Below are positions 43,535 to 52,891 of a stretch of DNA of 64,000 nt, one piece after another (positions within the stretch are counted from its first letter, which is position 1; each line of letters begins with the position of its first letter). The stretch is from an uncultured Pelagibacteraceae bacterium. Its GTDB lineage: Bacteria > Pseudomonadota > Alphaproteobacteria > Pelagibacterales > Pelagibacteraceae. The translations under genes were made by a program, and so were the position numbers. The notes below the pieces were generated by a model. It was not told the DNA's origin and did not search any database. It saw only the letters and a program-made list of their open reading frames with translations. The DNA is taken from positions 116,055 to 180,054 of the forward strand of contig CABZXO010000002.1 of assembly GCA_902529645.1 (NCBI GenBank), read 5' to 3'.

Positions 43535-44768
43535 TAACGTCTATTATCCAAAAGATGAGGCAGAAGTTTCAGATTTAATTAGGGAACTGTATAAACAAGA
43601 TTCTCCTACAGAAATTATAGGTAATAATTCAAAAAATTTTATTGGAAATAAAACGCAGTCAGCGAATACCACGTCTTTATCTAAAATCTCAGGTATCATC
43701 GATTATAGACCAGAAGAATTGTATATTAAAGTGAAAGCCTGCACGCCAATTAATGAAATCGAGAAGGTTCTAAGTGAAAATAATCAGGAGCTAGCTTTTG
43801 AACCAATGGACTTCGGGTATATTAAAGACGGCAAGTCAAATAAAGGAACAATAGCAGGATACTTATCTTGCAATTATGCAGGTTCAAGAAGATTTAAAGT
43901 TGGAAGTGTACGAGATCATATTCTGGGTTTTAAGGGAGTTAATGGAAAAGGAGATATAATTAAATCAGGAGGTACTGTCGTTAAAAATGTAACAGGTTAC
44001 GATTTATCAAAACTTATAGCTGGTTCGTTTGGTACACTTGTTGCTTTAACTGAAATCACATTAAAGGTTTTACCTAAAAAAGACTCCTCTAAAACTGTAA
44101 TAATTTATCCCAATAACTTCGAAAAAATTTATGATATGTTTAATAAATTATCTAGTTCAAGTAGTGAAATTTCTGGCGCTGTCTTTATTCCAGAACATTC
44201 GAATGACAACGATTTTTCTGACAAAAGGAATACTGTTTTTAAGTTTAATGATCTTAAATCAAATGTTTCGTTTGTAGCATTTAGAGTTGAGGGGGATAAA
44301 ATTTCAATTGAGGAAAAAATTAGTAATTTGAAAAAAGAACTTGAATTAAATAATTCAGATATTTCTATCCTAGATGTTTATCAATCTGAACCATTTTGGG
44401 AAAAAATAAATAATTTAGAGGTCTTCGAAAAGACCAAGCACAATTTAATAAGAATGGTGATACCACCAGCGAATGGTTCAAAATTATGTAAATATTTAGA
44501 AAATAGTCATAATTATTTTATTGATTGGTGTGGGTCGTTATTCTGGATTGAAGTTAATAGTAAAAAAGAGGAAAAGATTAAAGATTTAAAAAAAATGGCA
44601 AACGATTTTGGAGGTTATTTGACAGTAATTAAAACTTCATCAGAGTATGATTATGGTGAACCTATTTTTACTGTTGATAAAATACGTTTAATGATTTCAG
44701 AAAAAGTAAAACAAAGTTTTGATCCAAAAAGAATTTTAAATCCAGGTAAAATGTATAGAGGAGTTTAA
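43488..44768 (+). CDS. glcE: Glycolate oxidase subunit GlcE
   Basis: The frame is open from 43467, but the ATG at 43488 follows a strong AGGAAGGAAGGG site, so I start there (426 residues, MSTKIKINSQIF). The protein has the FAD-binding region GTIAGYLSCNYAGSRRFKVGSVRDHILGFKGVN and GGTVVKNVTGYDLSKLIAGSFGTL typical of GlcE. It overlaps glcD by 47 bp and glcF by 1 bp. It is longer than the usual 350-residue GlcE because of a mid-region insertion rich in Asp/Ser/Asn. Confidence 0.95.
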   Translation: MSTKIKINSQIFQDSNNVYYPKDEAEVSDLIRELYKQDSPTEIIGNNSKNFIGNKTQSANTTSLSKISGIIDYRPEELYIKVKACTPINEIEKVLSENNQELAFEPMDFGYIKDGKSNKGTIAGYLSCNYAGSRRFKVGSVRDHILGFKGVNGKGDIIKSGGTVVKNVTGYDLSKLIAGSFGTLVALTEITLKVLPKKDSSKTVIIYPNNFEKIYDMFNKLSSSSSEISGAVFIPEHSNDNDFSDKRNTVFKFNDLKSNVSFVAFRVEGDKISIEEKISNLKKELELNNSDISILDVYQSEPFWEKINNLEVFEKTKHNLIRMVIPPANGSKLCKYLENSHNYFIDWCGSLFWIEVNSKKEEKIKDLKKMANDFGGYLTVIKTSSEYDYGEPIFTVDKIRLMISEKVKQSFDPKRILNPGKMYRGV

Positions 44769-46057
44769 TGCAAACAAAATTTACTGAAGAACAGCTTAGA
44801 GATCCAGACAATTTTGCAAACGAAAAAGTTTTTAAAAAGTGTGTGCATTGTGGAATGTGTAATGCTACATGCCCCACTCATCAACTTCTAGGTGACGAGT
44901 TAGATGGACCTAGAGGACGTATTTATCTTATTAAAGACATGTTGGAAAATAATAGGAAGCCAACTGAAAAAGTTGTAAAGCATATTGATCGATGTCTCTC
45001 ATGTTATAGTTGTATGACTACTTGTCCAGCAGGAGTAAATTATATGCATATAATTGACCACGGAAAAAAATATATCGAAAAAAATTATCAAAGATCATTC
45101 TTTGATAAGTTAATAAGATATTTTTTATCTATCACTCTTCCAAATATAAAAGTTTTTAGATTATCGAGTTTATTAGTAAAATTTTTGAAGCCATTCAAAT
45201 TCTTAATGCCTTCAAAAATTAAGGACATGATTGAGTTAATGCCAACAAAATTTCCTAAAAAAAACCTACCAATTAAAGAAGTTTACAAATCCTCTACCAA
45301 AAAAAGAATTGCTAGAGTTGCTCTTTTAACAGGATGTGTACAAAAAGAAATATCTCCTCAAATTAATGAAGCAACAATAAGGCTATTAAACAGGCACGGC
45401 GTAGAAGTAGTTGTTCCAAAAAAAATTCGTTGTTGCGGATCTTTAAATCATCATCTTGGAAAAGAGGAGGATGCGCATCAAGATTTTAAAAATAATATAA
45501 ACACTTGGTATGAGGAGCATCAAAAAGGAAATTTGGATGCAATTTTATCAAATACGTCTGGTTGTGGAACAACCATGAAAGATTACGGATTTATTTTTCG
45601 CGAAGATAAAGAGATCAGTAAAAAAGCCAAAGTGATATCTGATTTAACAAGGGATATATCCGAATATATTTTTGAAAGTTTAAAATTAGATATAAAATCA
45701 AAAGAAAAAAAATATAAGGTTGCTTATCACTCTGCGTGTTCAATGCAGCATGGTCAAAAGGTTCATTCACAGCCAGTTTCATTACTTGAGAAAACTAATA
45801 ATGAAATTATGGAAATTCCAGAAGGCCATATATGTTGTGGATCAGCTGGTACGTACAATATTTTGCAATCAAAAATTGCAAAACAATTATTAAAGAAAAA
45901 AGTAAATAATATTGAAAGTTTAAATCCAGATTTTATCTCTACAGGAAATATTGGTTGTATTACCCAAATCGCTCATGGTACTAAAGTTCCAATATTACAT
46001 ACAATTGAAGTTTTAGATTGGTACACTGGAGGACCAAAACCTGAAATTTTAAAATAA
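44768..46057 (+). CDS. glcF: Glycolate oxidase iron-sulfur subunit GlcF
   Basis: The 429-residue protein has two N-terminal 4Fe-4S motifs (CVHCGMCNATCPT and CLSCYSCMTTCPAG) and two C-terminal CCG motifs (CCGSLNHHL and CCGSAGTYN). This is the electron-transferring subunit that passes electrons from the flavin to quinone. Its ATG overlaps the glcE stop by one base. Confidence 0.96.
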   Translation: MQTKFTEEQLRDPDNFANEKVFKKCVHCGMCNATCPTHQLLGDELDGPRGRIYLIKDMLENNRKPTEKVVKHIDRCLSCYSCMTTCPAGVNYMHIIDHGKKYIEKNYQRSFFDKLIRYFLSITLPNIKVFRLSSLLVKFLKPFKFLMPSKIKDMIELMPTKFPKKNLPIKEVYKSSTKKRIARVALLTGCVQKEISPQINEATIRLLNRHGVEVVVPKKIRCCGSLNHHLGKEEDAHQDFKNNINTWYEEHQKGNLDAILSNTSGCGTTMKDYGFIFREDKEISKKAKVISDLTRDISEYIFESLKLDIKSKEKKYKVAYHSACSMQHGQKVHSQPVSLLEKTNNEIMEIPEGHICCGSAGTYNILQSKIAKQLLKKKVNNIESLNPDFISTGNIGCITQIAHGTKVPILHTIEVLDWYTGGPKPEILK

Positions 46058-46062
46058 AAATT

Positions 46063-47016
46063 ATGAAAAAAGTTTTAATTACAAGACGTTTAATAAGAGA
46101 AAGTGAAGACAAAGCATCTAATTTATTTGATGCTAAATTTAATACTAATGATGAACTGTATTCACAAAAAAAAATTATTGAAATGAGTCAAGGATTTGAT
46201 GGCATATTATCATCATTAACTGAAAAGTTAGATGCTGAAACAATCAATCAATTACCAGACACAATTAAAATAATTTCTAATTTTGCAGTAGGATTTGGAA
46301 ACATTGATTTGGAAGCAGCAAATAATAGAGGCATAACAGTAACAAATACACCAGAAGTTTTATCAGATGCTACAGCAGAAATAGGAATTTTATTAATTCT
46401 AGGAGCATGCAGAAGAGCTTCTGAAGGAATAGAGTCTGCAAGAGAAGGTGGATGGAAATGGTCTGCTGACTATTTAATTGGAAAGCAATTAACTGGAACA
46501 AGATTAGGAATTTTAGGTATGGGTCGTATTGGCCAAAAAATTGCAAAAATTGCAAAATCTTTAGGCATGATCATTCATTATCATAATCGTTCAAAATTAA
46601 GTGAAGATAAAGAACAAGGTGCAACATATCATGACAGCATAAAAAGTCTTTTTTCAGTCTCAGATGTTTTATCAATTTGTTGTCCAGCAACAAAAGAAAC
46701 AGAGAACTTAATAAACAAAGAGACTGTTGAGTATTTTCCTAAAGGTGCCGTGATAACTAATGTTGCAAGAGGCGATATAGTAGACGATGAAGCTTTAATT
46801 GATGCATTGAATAGAAGAAAAATTTATGCAGCAGGATTAGATGTTTATAAAAATGAACCAAATTTAAATCCTGGTTATTTAAAAATCCCAAGTGCTTTTA
46901 TTTTACCTCATCTTGGTAGTGCAACAAAAGATACAAGAATTGCAATGGGAAATTTAGCAATTGATAATCTAGATGAGTTTTTTAGAACTGGAAACTGTAT
47001 AAATAAAGTAAATTAA
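46063..47016 (+). CDS. D-2-hydroxyacid dehydrogenase (glyoxylate/hydroxypyruvate reductase type)
   Basis: The 317-residue protein has the NAD-binding ILGMGRIGQKIAKIA, the catalytic Arg in FAVGFGNIDLEAANNRGI, Glu in NEPNLNPGY and His in ILPHLGSAT. It reduces 2-oxo acids such as glyoxylate or hydroxypyruvate. Position 5 bp after glcF suggests it consumes or balances glyoxylate made by GlcDEF. Confidence 0.94.
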   Translation: MKKVLITRRLIRESEDKASNLFDAKFNTNDELYSQKKIIEMSQGFDGILSSLTEKLDAETINQLPDTIKIISNFAVGFGNIDLEAANNRGITVTNTPEVLSDATAEIGILLILGACRRASEGIESAREGGWKWSADYLIGKQLTGTRLGILGMGRIGQKIAKIAKSLGMIIHYHNRSKLSEDKEQGATYHDSIKSLFSVSDVLSICCPATKETENLINKETVEYFPKGAVITNVARGDIVDDEALIDALNRRKIYAAGLDVYKNEPNLNPGYLKIPSAFILPHLGSATKDTRIAMGNLAIDNLDEFFRTGNCINKVN

Positions 47017-47017
47017 A

Positions 47018-47932
47018 ATGTCTCAATCGATAGCTTTCATCGGTGTTGGCAATATGGGTTGTCCAATGGCTGAAAATTTAATGAAGGCGGGTAAATCCGT
47101 AAAAGTTTTTGATGTCTCAAAAAAAATGCTTGAGATAGCAAGAGAAAAAAATCTTGAAACAATTGAAAATTTAGATGATTTAATTACGGCTGATGTTGAA
47201 ATAGTGATAACCATGCTTCCAGAAGGTAAGCATTCTAAGGATGTTTATTTAGGAGAAAGCGGAATAATAAATAAAGTTTCAAAAAACTGTTTGTTAATTG
47301 ATTCTTCAACAATTGATATTCAAACCTCTATTGAAATTGGAAAAAAAGCTTCAGAAAAAGGAATAGAAATGATTGATGCACCAGTTAGTGGTGGAGTAAT
47401 GGGAGCCCAAAAAGCAACTTTAAATATAATGGTTGGTGGATCAAAAGAGGCATTCGATAAAGCACTTCCTCTCTTAAAAATCATGGGAAAAAACATATTT
47501 CATGCAGGTGATTTAGGTAGTGGGAATGGCGCCAAAATTTGTAACAATATGGCACTAGGGATTGCGATGATTGCAGCTTCAGAGTCATTAATGTTAGCAA
47601 AAAGATTAAATATAGATATTAAAAAAGTTCATGAAATCATGAAAAATGCATCAGGTAACAGTTGGCCAATTTCTGTTTATCCACCTTTACCTGGTTTAAT
47701 TGATGGCACACCTTCAAATAATAATTATCGACCAGGTTTTTCTGCAGGAATGATGAATAAAGATCTTAAACTTGCAAATGATTGTGCGAAAAGCGTAAAT
47801 GCCGAAACACCATTAGGAAAAATGGCATTAGAAATCTACGATCAATTTTGTAAAGAAGGAAATGAAACTAAAGATTTTTCAGCTATTTCTAAAGTTATAG
47901 GTGGAAGTGCTTGGGACTATCCAATTGATTAA
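47018..47932 (+). CDS. 3-hydroxyisobutyrate dehydrogenase family NAD-dependent oxidoreductase
   Basis: The 304-residue protein has FIGVGNMGCPMAENL, IVITMLPEGKHSKDVYL, the substrate motif DAPVSGGVMGAQ and the catalytic Lys in GNGAKICNNM. Family members reduce tartronate semialdehyde or succinic semialdehyde or oxidise 3-hydroxyisobutyrate. The context beside glyoxylate enzymes supports a tartronate-semialdehyde or 3-hydroxyisobutyrate role, but the sequence does not decide. It begins 1 bp after the previous gene. Confidence 0.93.
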   Translation: MSQSIAFIGVGNMGCPMAENLMKAGKSVKVFDVSKKMLEIAREKNLETIENLDDLITADVEIVITMLPEGKHSKDVYLGESGIINKVSKNCLLIDSSTIDIQTSIEIGKKASEKGIEMIDAPVSGGVMGAQKATLNIMVGGSKEAFDKALPLLKIMGKNIFHAGDLGSGNGAKICNNMALGIAMIAASESLMLAKRLNIDIKKVHEIMKNASGNSWPISVYPPLPGLIDGTPSNNNYRPGFSAGMMNKDLKLANDCAKSVNAETPLGKMALEIYDQFCKEGNETKDFSAISKVIGGSAWDYPID

Positions 47933-48069
47933 ATTTATCTAGAATCAACTAAGGATTGTAAAAAAATTTAATTTAGAGTTTATAGTGGCAATCTGTGCCT
48001 CTTTTTAGAAAGACTCTAATTTGAATATATGTTTAACTCTGCAACAGTTAATTAACTAGAGGAGAAGAA
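47933..48069 (+). promoter_or_regulatory. 137-bp region upstream of TRAP binding protein 1, with possible three-way-junction RNA
   Basis: Three nested stems can form: TTAGAG/CTCTAA (47973-47978 with 48014-48019) closing a loop that holds GGCA/TGCC (47987-47990 with 47996-47999) and TCTTT/AAAGA (48000-48004 with 48009-48013). Further down, CAGTTAATTA is shared with the leader of TRAP binding protein 2, and a GAGGAGAAG ribosome site precedes the ATG. The stems are short for such an AT-rich background, so this is tentative. Confidence 0.35.
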
Positions 48070-49227
48070 ATGATTAAAAACAAAAAATCATTGAAGGGTT
48101 CTAAGACTCCTTCAAGAAGAAAGTTCTTCAAAGCCGCAGCAGCAACTGGTGCAGCCGCAGCAACAGCTGTAGCAATGCCAAATGTTGCTTTTGGTGCTCC
48201 GCAAACATTAAAGATGCAAGCTGCATGGCCATCAGGTGCTAACATCTTTTTTGAAATGGCCGGAGACTATGCCAAAATGGTTGGAGACATGTCAGGTGGA
48301 AGTTTAAAAATTGACCTTCAGCCTGTTGGAGCAGTTGTAAAAACTGGAGAAATTGGACAAGCTGTAAGTGACGGTGTTCTTGATATGGGACACTGGGTTA
48401 CTGCTTATTGGTATGGAAAAAACCCTGCAGCGTCTCTTTTCGGAACTGGCCCATCTTACGGTCTATCATCTCAAGAAGTAATGGCTTGGATGGAAGAAGG
48501 TGGTGGAAGAGCATTGTATGAAGAAACATTAGCAAAAGTAGGATACGACTATGTTGGTGTTTTTGCGATGCCTATGCCAGCTCAACCTTTTGGTTGGTTC
48601 AAAAAGAACGTAACTAAAGTAAGTGACGTTAAAGGTATGAAGTATAGAACAGTTGGTCTTGCAACTAACGTTCTTACTGCAATGGGTATGGTAGTTAGAC
48701 AATTACCAGGTGGTGAAATTCAGCCGGCTATGAAAACTGGTTTGATTGAAGCTGCAGAGTTTAACAACCCTACTTCAGACTCTCAATTTGGTATGCAAGA
48801 TGTATCTAAGCATTATCACTTAGGATCTTTCCACCAATCACAAGAGATGTTTGAAATACCTATTAACAAAAAAACATTTAATAGCCTATCTCCTGCAAAC
48901 CAAGCAATATTAAAAAATGCTTCGTATGCAGCAAATACCGCTAACTACTTTAAAGCTTTGGTGAGATACTCAGCTGATTTATCTAAATTGATGAATGAGC
49001 ATAAAGTAAACGTTTACCAAACTTCAGATGCAATTTTAGCAGAGCAGTTAAAAGGTTGGGATAAAGTTGTAGGTGATTTCTCTTCTAAAGATCCATTCTT
49101 TAAGAAGATTGTTGATTCACAAAAAGCTTATGCGAAAAGAGTAATGAAATACTTACTAATGAATCAGCCTAACTACAGACTTGCTTATGAAAATGAGTTT
49201 GGTCCGTTAGCGAAAGTTAAAATCTAA
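48070..49227 (+). CDS. TRAP transporter substrate-binding protein, Tat-exported (system 1)
   Basis: The 385-residue protein begins with a twin-arginine signal (S15-R16-R17-K18-F19-F20 followed by an Ala-rich hydrophobic stretch ending AFGAP). The mature part has the DctP features MKYRTVGLATNVLTAMGM, PGGEIQPAMKTGLIEAAEFNNP and late FHQSQEMFEIPI. It binds a small carboxylate in the periplasm. It is followed by a strong terminator, then its two permease genes. The sequence alone does not reveal the substrate; it differs from the TakP-like system 2 protein. Confidence 0.93.
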   Translation: MIKNKKSLKGSKTPSRRKFFKAAAATGAAAATAVAMPNVAFGAPQTLKMQAAWPSGANIFFEMAGDYAKMVGDMSGGSLKIDLQPVGAVVKTGEIGQAVSDGVLDMGHWVTAYWYGKNPAASLFGTGPSYGLSSQEVMAWMEEGGGRALYEETLAKVGYDYVGVFAMPMPAQPFGWFKKNVTKVSDVKGMKYRTVGLATNVLTAMGMVVRQLPGGEIQPAMKTGLIEAAEFNNPTSDSQFGMQDVSKHYHLGSFHQSQEMFEIPINKKTFNSLSPANQAILKNASYAANTANYFKALVRYSADLSKLMNEHKVNVYQTSDAILAEQLKGWDKVVGDFSSKDPFFKKIVDSQKAYAKRVMKYLLMNQPNYRLAYENEFGPLAKVKI

Positions 49228-49250
49228 GGTTTAAAAATATAAAAAATTAA

Positions 49251-49277
49251 GGGGGGCTTTTTAGCCCCCTTTTTTTT
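49251..49277 (+). terminator. Rho-independent terminator after TRAP binding protein 1
   Basis: GGGGGGCT (49251-49258) pairs with AGCCCCCT (49263-49270) with a TTTT loop, followed by a run of T at 49271-49277. It lies 23 bp after the binding-protein stop and before the permease genes, so it may act as a partial stop that raises the binding-protein to permease ratio. A similar hairpin follows TRAP binding protein 2. Confidence 0.92.
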
Positions 49278-49317
49278 AATTGAATTAATTAAGAAAATTA
49301 AGATAAGCTAGTTAAAT

Positions 49318-49902
49318 ATGTACTCTTATATAAAATTTGCAGACACCCTTAGCTCATCAATGGGTAAAGCCTTCTCATGGTGCATAGTTATTTTAATGGG
49401 TGGAACATGTTACGAGGTCATAATGGCTTATGCATTTAATGCTCCTACTTTATGGAATTTTGATTTTAGTTTACAGATGTACGGAGCAATATTTATGATG
49501 GCTGGAGCATACACTTTGGCGACTGAGGCTCACGTGAGAGGAGATGTTATTTACAGGTTGTTCCCAACTAAAGTTCAAGGATGGATTGATTTAATACTTT
49601 ATTTAATCTTCTTTTTTCCAGGGGTAATTGCACTTGCATTTTATGGGTATGAGTATGCAGCTAAAGCATGGATGGTAAAAGAAACAAGCTGGAATAGTCC
49701 AGCACAAATTCAAATTTATATGGCAAAATCATTGATACCTTTATCCGGAATGCTTCTTACCCTCCAAGGAATTAGTGAAGTTTTTAGAGCAATTATTTGC
49801 ATTAGAACGGGACATTGGCCAGAGAGAGATGCTGGTGCAGAAGAAACAGAAAAAATTTTAATGAGAAAATCTAAAGAGGAAGAAAAAATAGATGTTGTTT
49901 AG
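49318..49902 (+). CDS. TRAP transporter small permease DctQ (system 1)
   Basis: The 194-residue protein has four hydrophobic helices with WNFDFSLQMYGAIFMMAGAYTLATEAHVRGDVIYRLFP, the DctQ pattern in which E/H/RGD residues follow the second helix. It forms the membrane complex with DctM. It overlaps the dctM start by 11 bp, and ends in a charged tail MRKSKEEEKIDVV. No signal peptide is needed. Confidence 0.92.
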   Translation: MYSYIKFADTLSSSMGKAFSWCIVILMGGTCYEVIMAYAFNAPTLWNFDFSLQMYGAIFMMAGAYTLATEAHVRGDVIYRLFPTKVQGWIDLILYLIFFFPGVIALAFYGYEYAAKAWMVKETSWNSPAQIQIYMAKSLIPLSGMLLTLQGISEVFRAIICIRTGHWPERDAGAEETEKILMRKSKEEEKIDVV

Positions 49903-51253
49903 TCTAACAAATCCAGAAATTGCAATTTTAATGATGGTGATATTTCTGTTTGCTGTATTACTAGGATTTCCTATTGCATTTACTTTAATGGCAATGGGTC
50001 TAGGATTTGGGTATTACGCATATTTTGATCCGTCAAGAATGGATCATCTATTAGACAATAGGATATTTAATTTATTTGTTTCAAACACCTACTCTGTGAT
50101 GGATAACCATGTCCTCACCGCCGTACCTTTATTTTTATTTATGGGTTATTTAGTGGAAAGAGCAGGTATAGTTGCAAGATTATTTTATGCGATAAGACTT
50201 GCATCTCATTCTCTTCCTGCATCGATGGCTGTCGCCGCCCTTGTTACTTGTACTTTATTCTCTACAGCAACAGGTATAATTGGAGCAGTTGTGACTTTAA
50301 TGGGTTTGCTTGCTTGGCCTGCAATGGTGAAAGCTGGTTATGATAAAAAATTTGCATCAGGAGTAATATGTGCTGGAGGATGTTTAGGAATTTTAATTCC
50401 TCCCAGCATTATGCTTATTGTTTATGCGGTTATAGCTCAATTATCCCCACTAAGATTATTCGCTGCAGCAATATTTCCTGGTTTGATGTTAGCGGGTTTA
50501 TATATTTTATATGCAATTATTTTGGCTTATTTTAATCCATCAGTTGCACCTAAGCCTCCTAAAGAAGAAATCCCTCCAAGATCAGTGATCTTAAAAGAAG
50601 TTTTGGTTTCATTCTTACCATTATTTTCATTAATTATTTTAGTATTAGGAAGTATTCTTGCCGGTTTGGCTACTCCTGCGGAAGCAGCAGGTGTTGGAGC
50701 TTTTGGGGCATTAGTTTTATCTTTCTTTTATAAGTCTCTAAAATGGAAAAATTTTAAAGAGTCTGTCTTTCTAACCGCAAAAACTACTGCAATGATTATG
50801 TGGTTGTTTATTGGATCTTGGACGTTTGCGTCAGTATTTTCATATTTAGGAGGACATGAAGTATTTGAGCATTTTTTTAAATCAATGGATATACAGCCTT
50901 GGCAATTTTTAGTAATTACACAAATTATAATTTTCTTATTAGGCTGGCCATTAGAGTGGACTGAAATATTAATTATATTTGTTCCAATATTTTTACCTTT
51001 AGTAGAATTTTTTGGAGTAAACCCTTATTTTTTTGCTATGTTAATTGCGTTAAATTTACAAACATCATTTTTAACGCCCCCCATGGCCATGTCGGCTTAT
51101 TATTTAAAAGGTGTACAATCTAAAAATGTTGAATTAATTGAGGTATTCAAAGGCATCATGCCATTCTTGGCGATAGTTATTTTTGGAATGGTTTTGATGT
51201 ATTTATTTCCAGGTATAGCTCTGTGGTTACCTGATCAATTATTTGCAAACTAA
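49892..51253 (+). CDS. TRAP transporter large permease DctM (system 1)
   Basis: The 453-residue protein has about 12 hydrophobic helices with AVPLFLFMGYLVERAGI, FSTATGIIGAVVTLMGLL, CAGGCLGILIPPSIMLIVYAVIA and late LQTSFLTPPMAMSAYYLKGV, all standard DctM features. It is the Na+-driven transport subunit. The 1-bp gap-to-overlap with dctQ and direct passage into the amidase gene suggest one long transcript. Confidence 0.95.
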   Translation: MLFSLTNPEIAILMMVIFLFAVLLGFPIAFTLMAMGLGFGYYAYFDPSRMDHLLDNRIFNLFVSNTYSVMDNHVLTAVPLFLFMGYLVERAGIVARLFYAIRLASHSLPASMAVAALVTCTLFSTATGIIGAVVTLMGLLAWPAMVKAGYDKKFASGVICAGGCLGILIPPSIMLIVYAVIAQLSPLRLFAAAIFPGLMLAGLYILYAIILAYFNPSVAPKPPKEEIPPRSVILKEVLVSFLPLFSLIILVLGSILAGLATPAEAAGVGAFGALVLSFFYKSLKWKNFKESVFLTAKTTAMIMWLFIGSWTFASVFSYLGGHEVFEHFFKSMDIQPWQFLVITQIIIFLLGWPLEWTEILIIFVPIFLPLVEFFGVNPYFFAMLIALNLQTSFLTPPMAMSAYYLKGVQSKNVELIEVFKGIMPFLAIVIFGMVLMYLFPGIALWLPDQLFAN

Positions 51254-51257
51254 TTTA

Positions 51258-52595
51258 ATGAATGAAATTGTAAATTATTCTGTTGAAGAATTAATAAATA
51301 AAATTTCAAATTCTCAAATTACTTCTGTCGAAATATGTGAAGCCTATATTGAGAGAGTTAATAAGTTTGAAAAAGATATAAATGCTTGGGCTTTTTTTGA
51401 CAAAGAATTGTTATTGGAAAAAGCCAAAGAGTCAGATGCTTACAAAAAATCTGGAAAACCAACTGGACCGTTACATGGTATTCCTGTAGCTGTTAAGGAT
51501 ATTGTTGGTACTTTAGATATGCCAACAGAATGTGGAACTCCAATAAGAAAAGGAAAATCTTATTCACAAAATGCGGAAATAATTGATTTATTAACATCTT
51601 CAGGGGCTATTGTGATGGGTAAAACAGTTACTACAGAATTAGCATATTTAAATCCCTCTAAAACAAAAAACCCACATGATTATTCACGAACACCAGGAGG
51701 ATCATCAAGTGGATCTGCTGCAGTAATTGCATCTTATATGGCTCCACTTTCAATTGGATCACAAACAGGTGGCTCAATAATCAGACCAGCATCTTATTGT
51801 GGTGTTGTGGGATACAAACCTTCATTTGGCTTAATTTCTAGAAACGGAGTATTAAAGACTTCCGAAAAACTTGATCATTTAGGAGTTTTTGGAAAAACAG
51901 TTGAGGACATAGCTTATTTAGTTAAAGAGTTAATTAAAAAAGATTCCCATGACCCTGCCACTGTTTATTATTCTTCGAATAATATGATTGATGCTGTAAA
52001 AAAAGGTCCTTTATATGAACCTAAGTTCATATTTTATAAAACTGAATTTTGGAAATCAATTGACAAAAAATCTAAGGAAGCTTTTGAATATTTTATAAAG
52101 TCGTTTAAAAAAAATATAGAAGTTCATGATACTCCTTCTTATTTTAAAGATATCCATAAATATCATCAAATAATTTATGAAAGTGATCTAGCTAATAATT
52201 TTAGTGATTATTATAAAAATTATAAATCAAAACTTTCAAAAATTATGCAAAATGCAATTGCAAATGGAAGAAAACATACTGCAAAAGAATATGCTGAAGC
52301 AATAGATTTTATGAAAAGAAGCTACGATTCTTATAAAGAAGTATTTGAGGACTATCACGGGGTTTTATCACCATCCAGTCCAGGTGTTGCTCTAAAGGGT
52401 CTTAAGAGCACTGGATCAGCTGATTTCAATAAAGTTTGGTCTTATTTAGGAACTCCTTGTATTTCACTTCCTTTACTTCAGGGTGAAAATAATTTACCAT
52501 TAGGAATTCAAGTTATTGGAGAGAGATATGACGATAATCGTTTCTTAGGAGTTTCCAGTTGGCTTGAAAAGGAAAGTGAGAAATTTAATGAATAA
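51258..52595 (+). CDS. Amidase signature-family hydrolase
   Basis: The frame is open from 51243, but the ATG at 51258 is the likely start (445 residues, MNEIVNYSVEELIN). The catalytic triad is intact: Lys80 in GIPVAVKDI, cis-Ser149 in PGGSSSGS and nucleophile Ser173 in QTGGSIIRPAS, with the same 24-residue spacing as in fatty-acid amide hydrolase. It would hydrolyse a small amide; a likely role is releasing ammonia and acid from an imported amide, given its place between two TRAP systems. The final 8 bp overlap a tiny membrane gene. Confidence 0.93.
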   Translation: MNEIVNYSVEELINKISNSQITSVEICEAYIERVNKFEKDINAWAFFDKELLLEKAKESDAYKKSGKPTGPLHGIPVAVKDIVGTLDMPTECGTPIRKGKSYSQNAEIIDLLTSSGAIVMGKTVTTELAYLNPSKTKNPHDYSRTPGGSSSGSAAVIASYMAPLSIGSQTGGSIIRPASYCGVVGYKPSFGLISRNGVLKTSEKLDHLGVFGKTVEDIAYLVKELIKKDSHDPATVYYSSNNMIDAVKKGPLYEPKFIFYKTEFWKSIDKKSKEAFEYFIKSFKKNIEVHDTPSYFKDIHKYHQIIYESDLANNFSDYYKNYKSKLSKIMQNAIANGRKHTAKEYAEAIDFMKRSYDSYKEVFEDYHGVLSPSSPGVALKGLKSTGSADFNKVWSYLGTPCISLPLLQGENNLPLGIQVIGERYDDNRFLGVSSWLEKESEKFNE

Positions 52596-52764
52596 ACTTG
52601 TAACACTAATAGGACTTTCTTTTGCAATCTTTTTTCTTGTTGGTTTAGCAACAACACTTACAAGATCTATGATGATAGGTTTCTTTGATGTATTACCAGT
52701 GTACATATTGATGATACTTGCGATATCGATGATGTTATACGAAGCTTTTTTTGACAAAAAATAA
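52588..52764 (+). CDS. Small membrane protein (58 residues), unknown function
   Basis: An ATG at 52588 within the amidase stop region begins MNKLVTLIGLSFAIFFLVGLATTLTRS, a hydrophobic helix, followed by a second helix VLPVYILMILAISMMLYEAFF and a short Lys tail. No family is recognised. Because it starts by overlapping the amidase gene by 8 bp, it is probably translated with it. Confidence 0.6.
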   Translation: MNKLVTLIGLSFAIFFLVGLATTLTRSMMIGFFDVLPVYILMILAISMMLYEAFFDKK

Positions 52765-52891
52765 ATTTAATAATTCCTAAATTTACTACTTCTGATTGTA
52801 TTATATTCTTTCAATAGGAATTTTAGTCTAGACTTAAACGTTCTATTGTAATTTAATCTGTACAGTTAATTAAAAAGAAGAGGAGATACTA
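52765..52891 (+). promoter_or_regulatory. 127-bp region upstream of TRAP binding protein 2
   Basis: An 8-bp inverted repeat AATTCCTA (52772-52779) / TAGGAATT (52815-52822) with a 35-nt loop may be a regulator binding site. CAGTTAATTA at 52863-52872 and the GAGGAGA ribosome site match the leader of TRAP binding protein 1, so the two genes probably share a promoter-proximal module. Confidence 0.4.
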
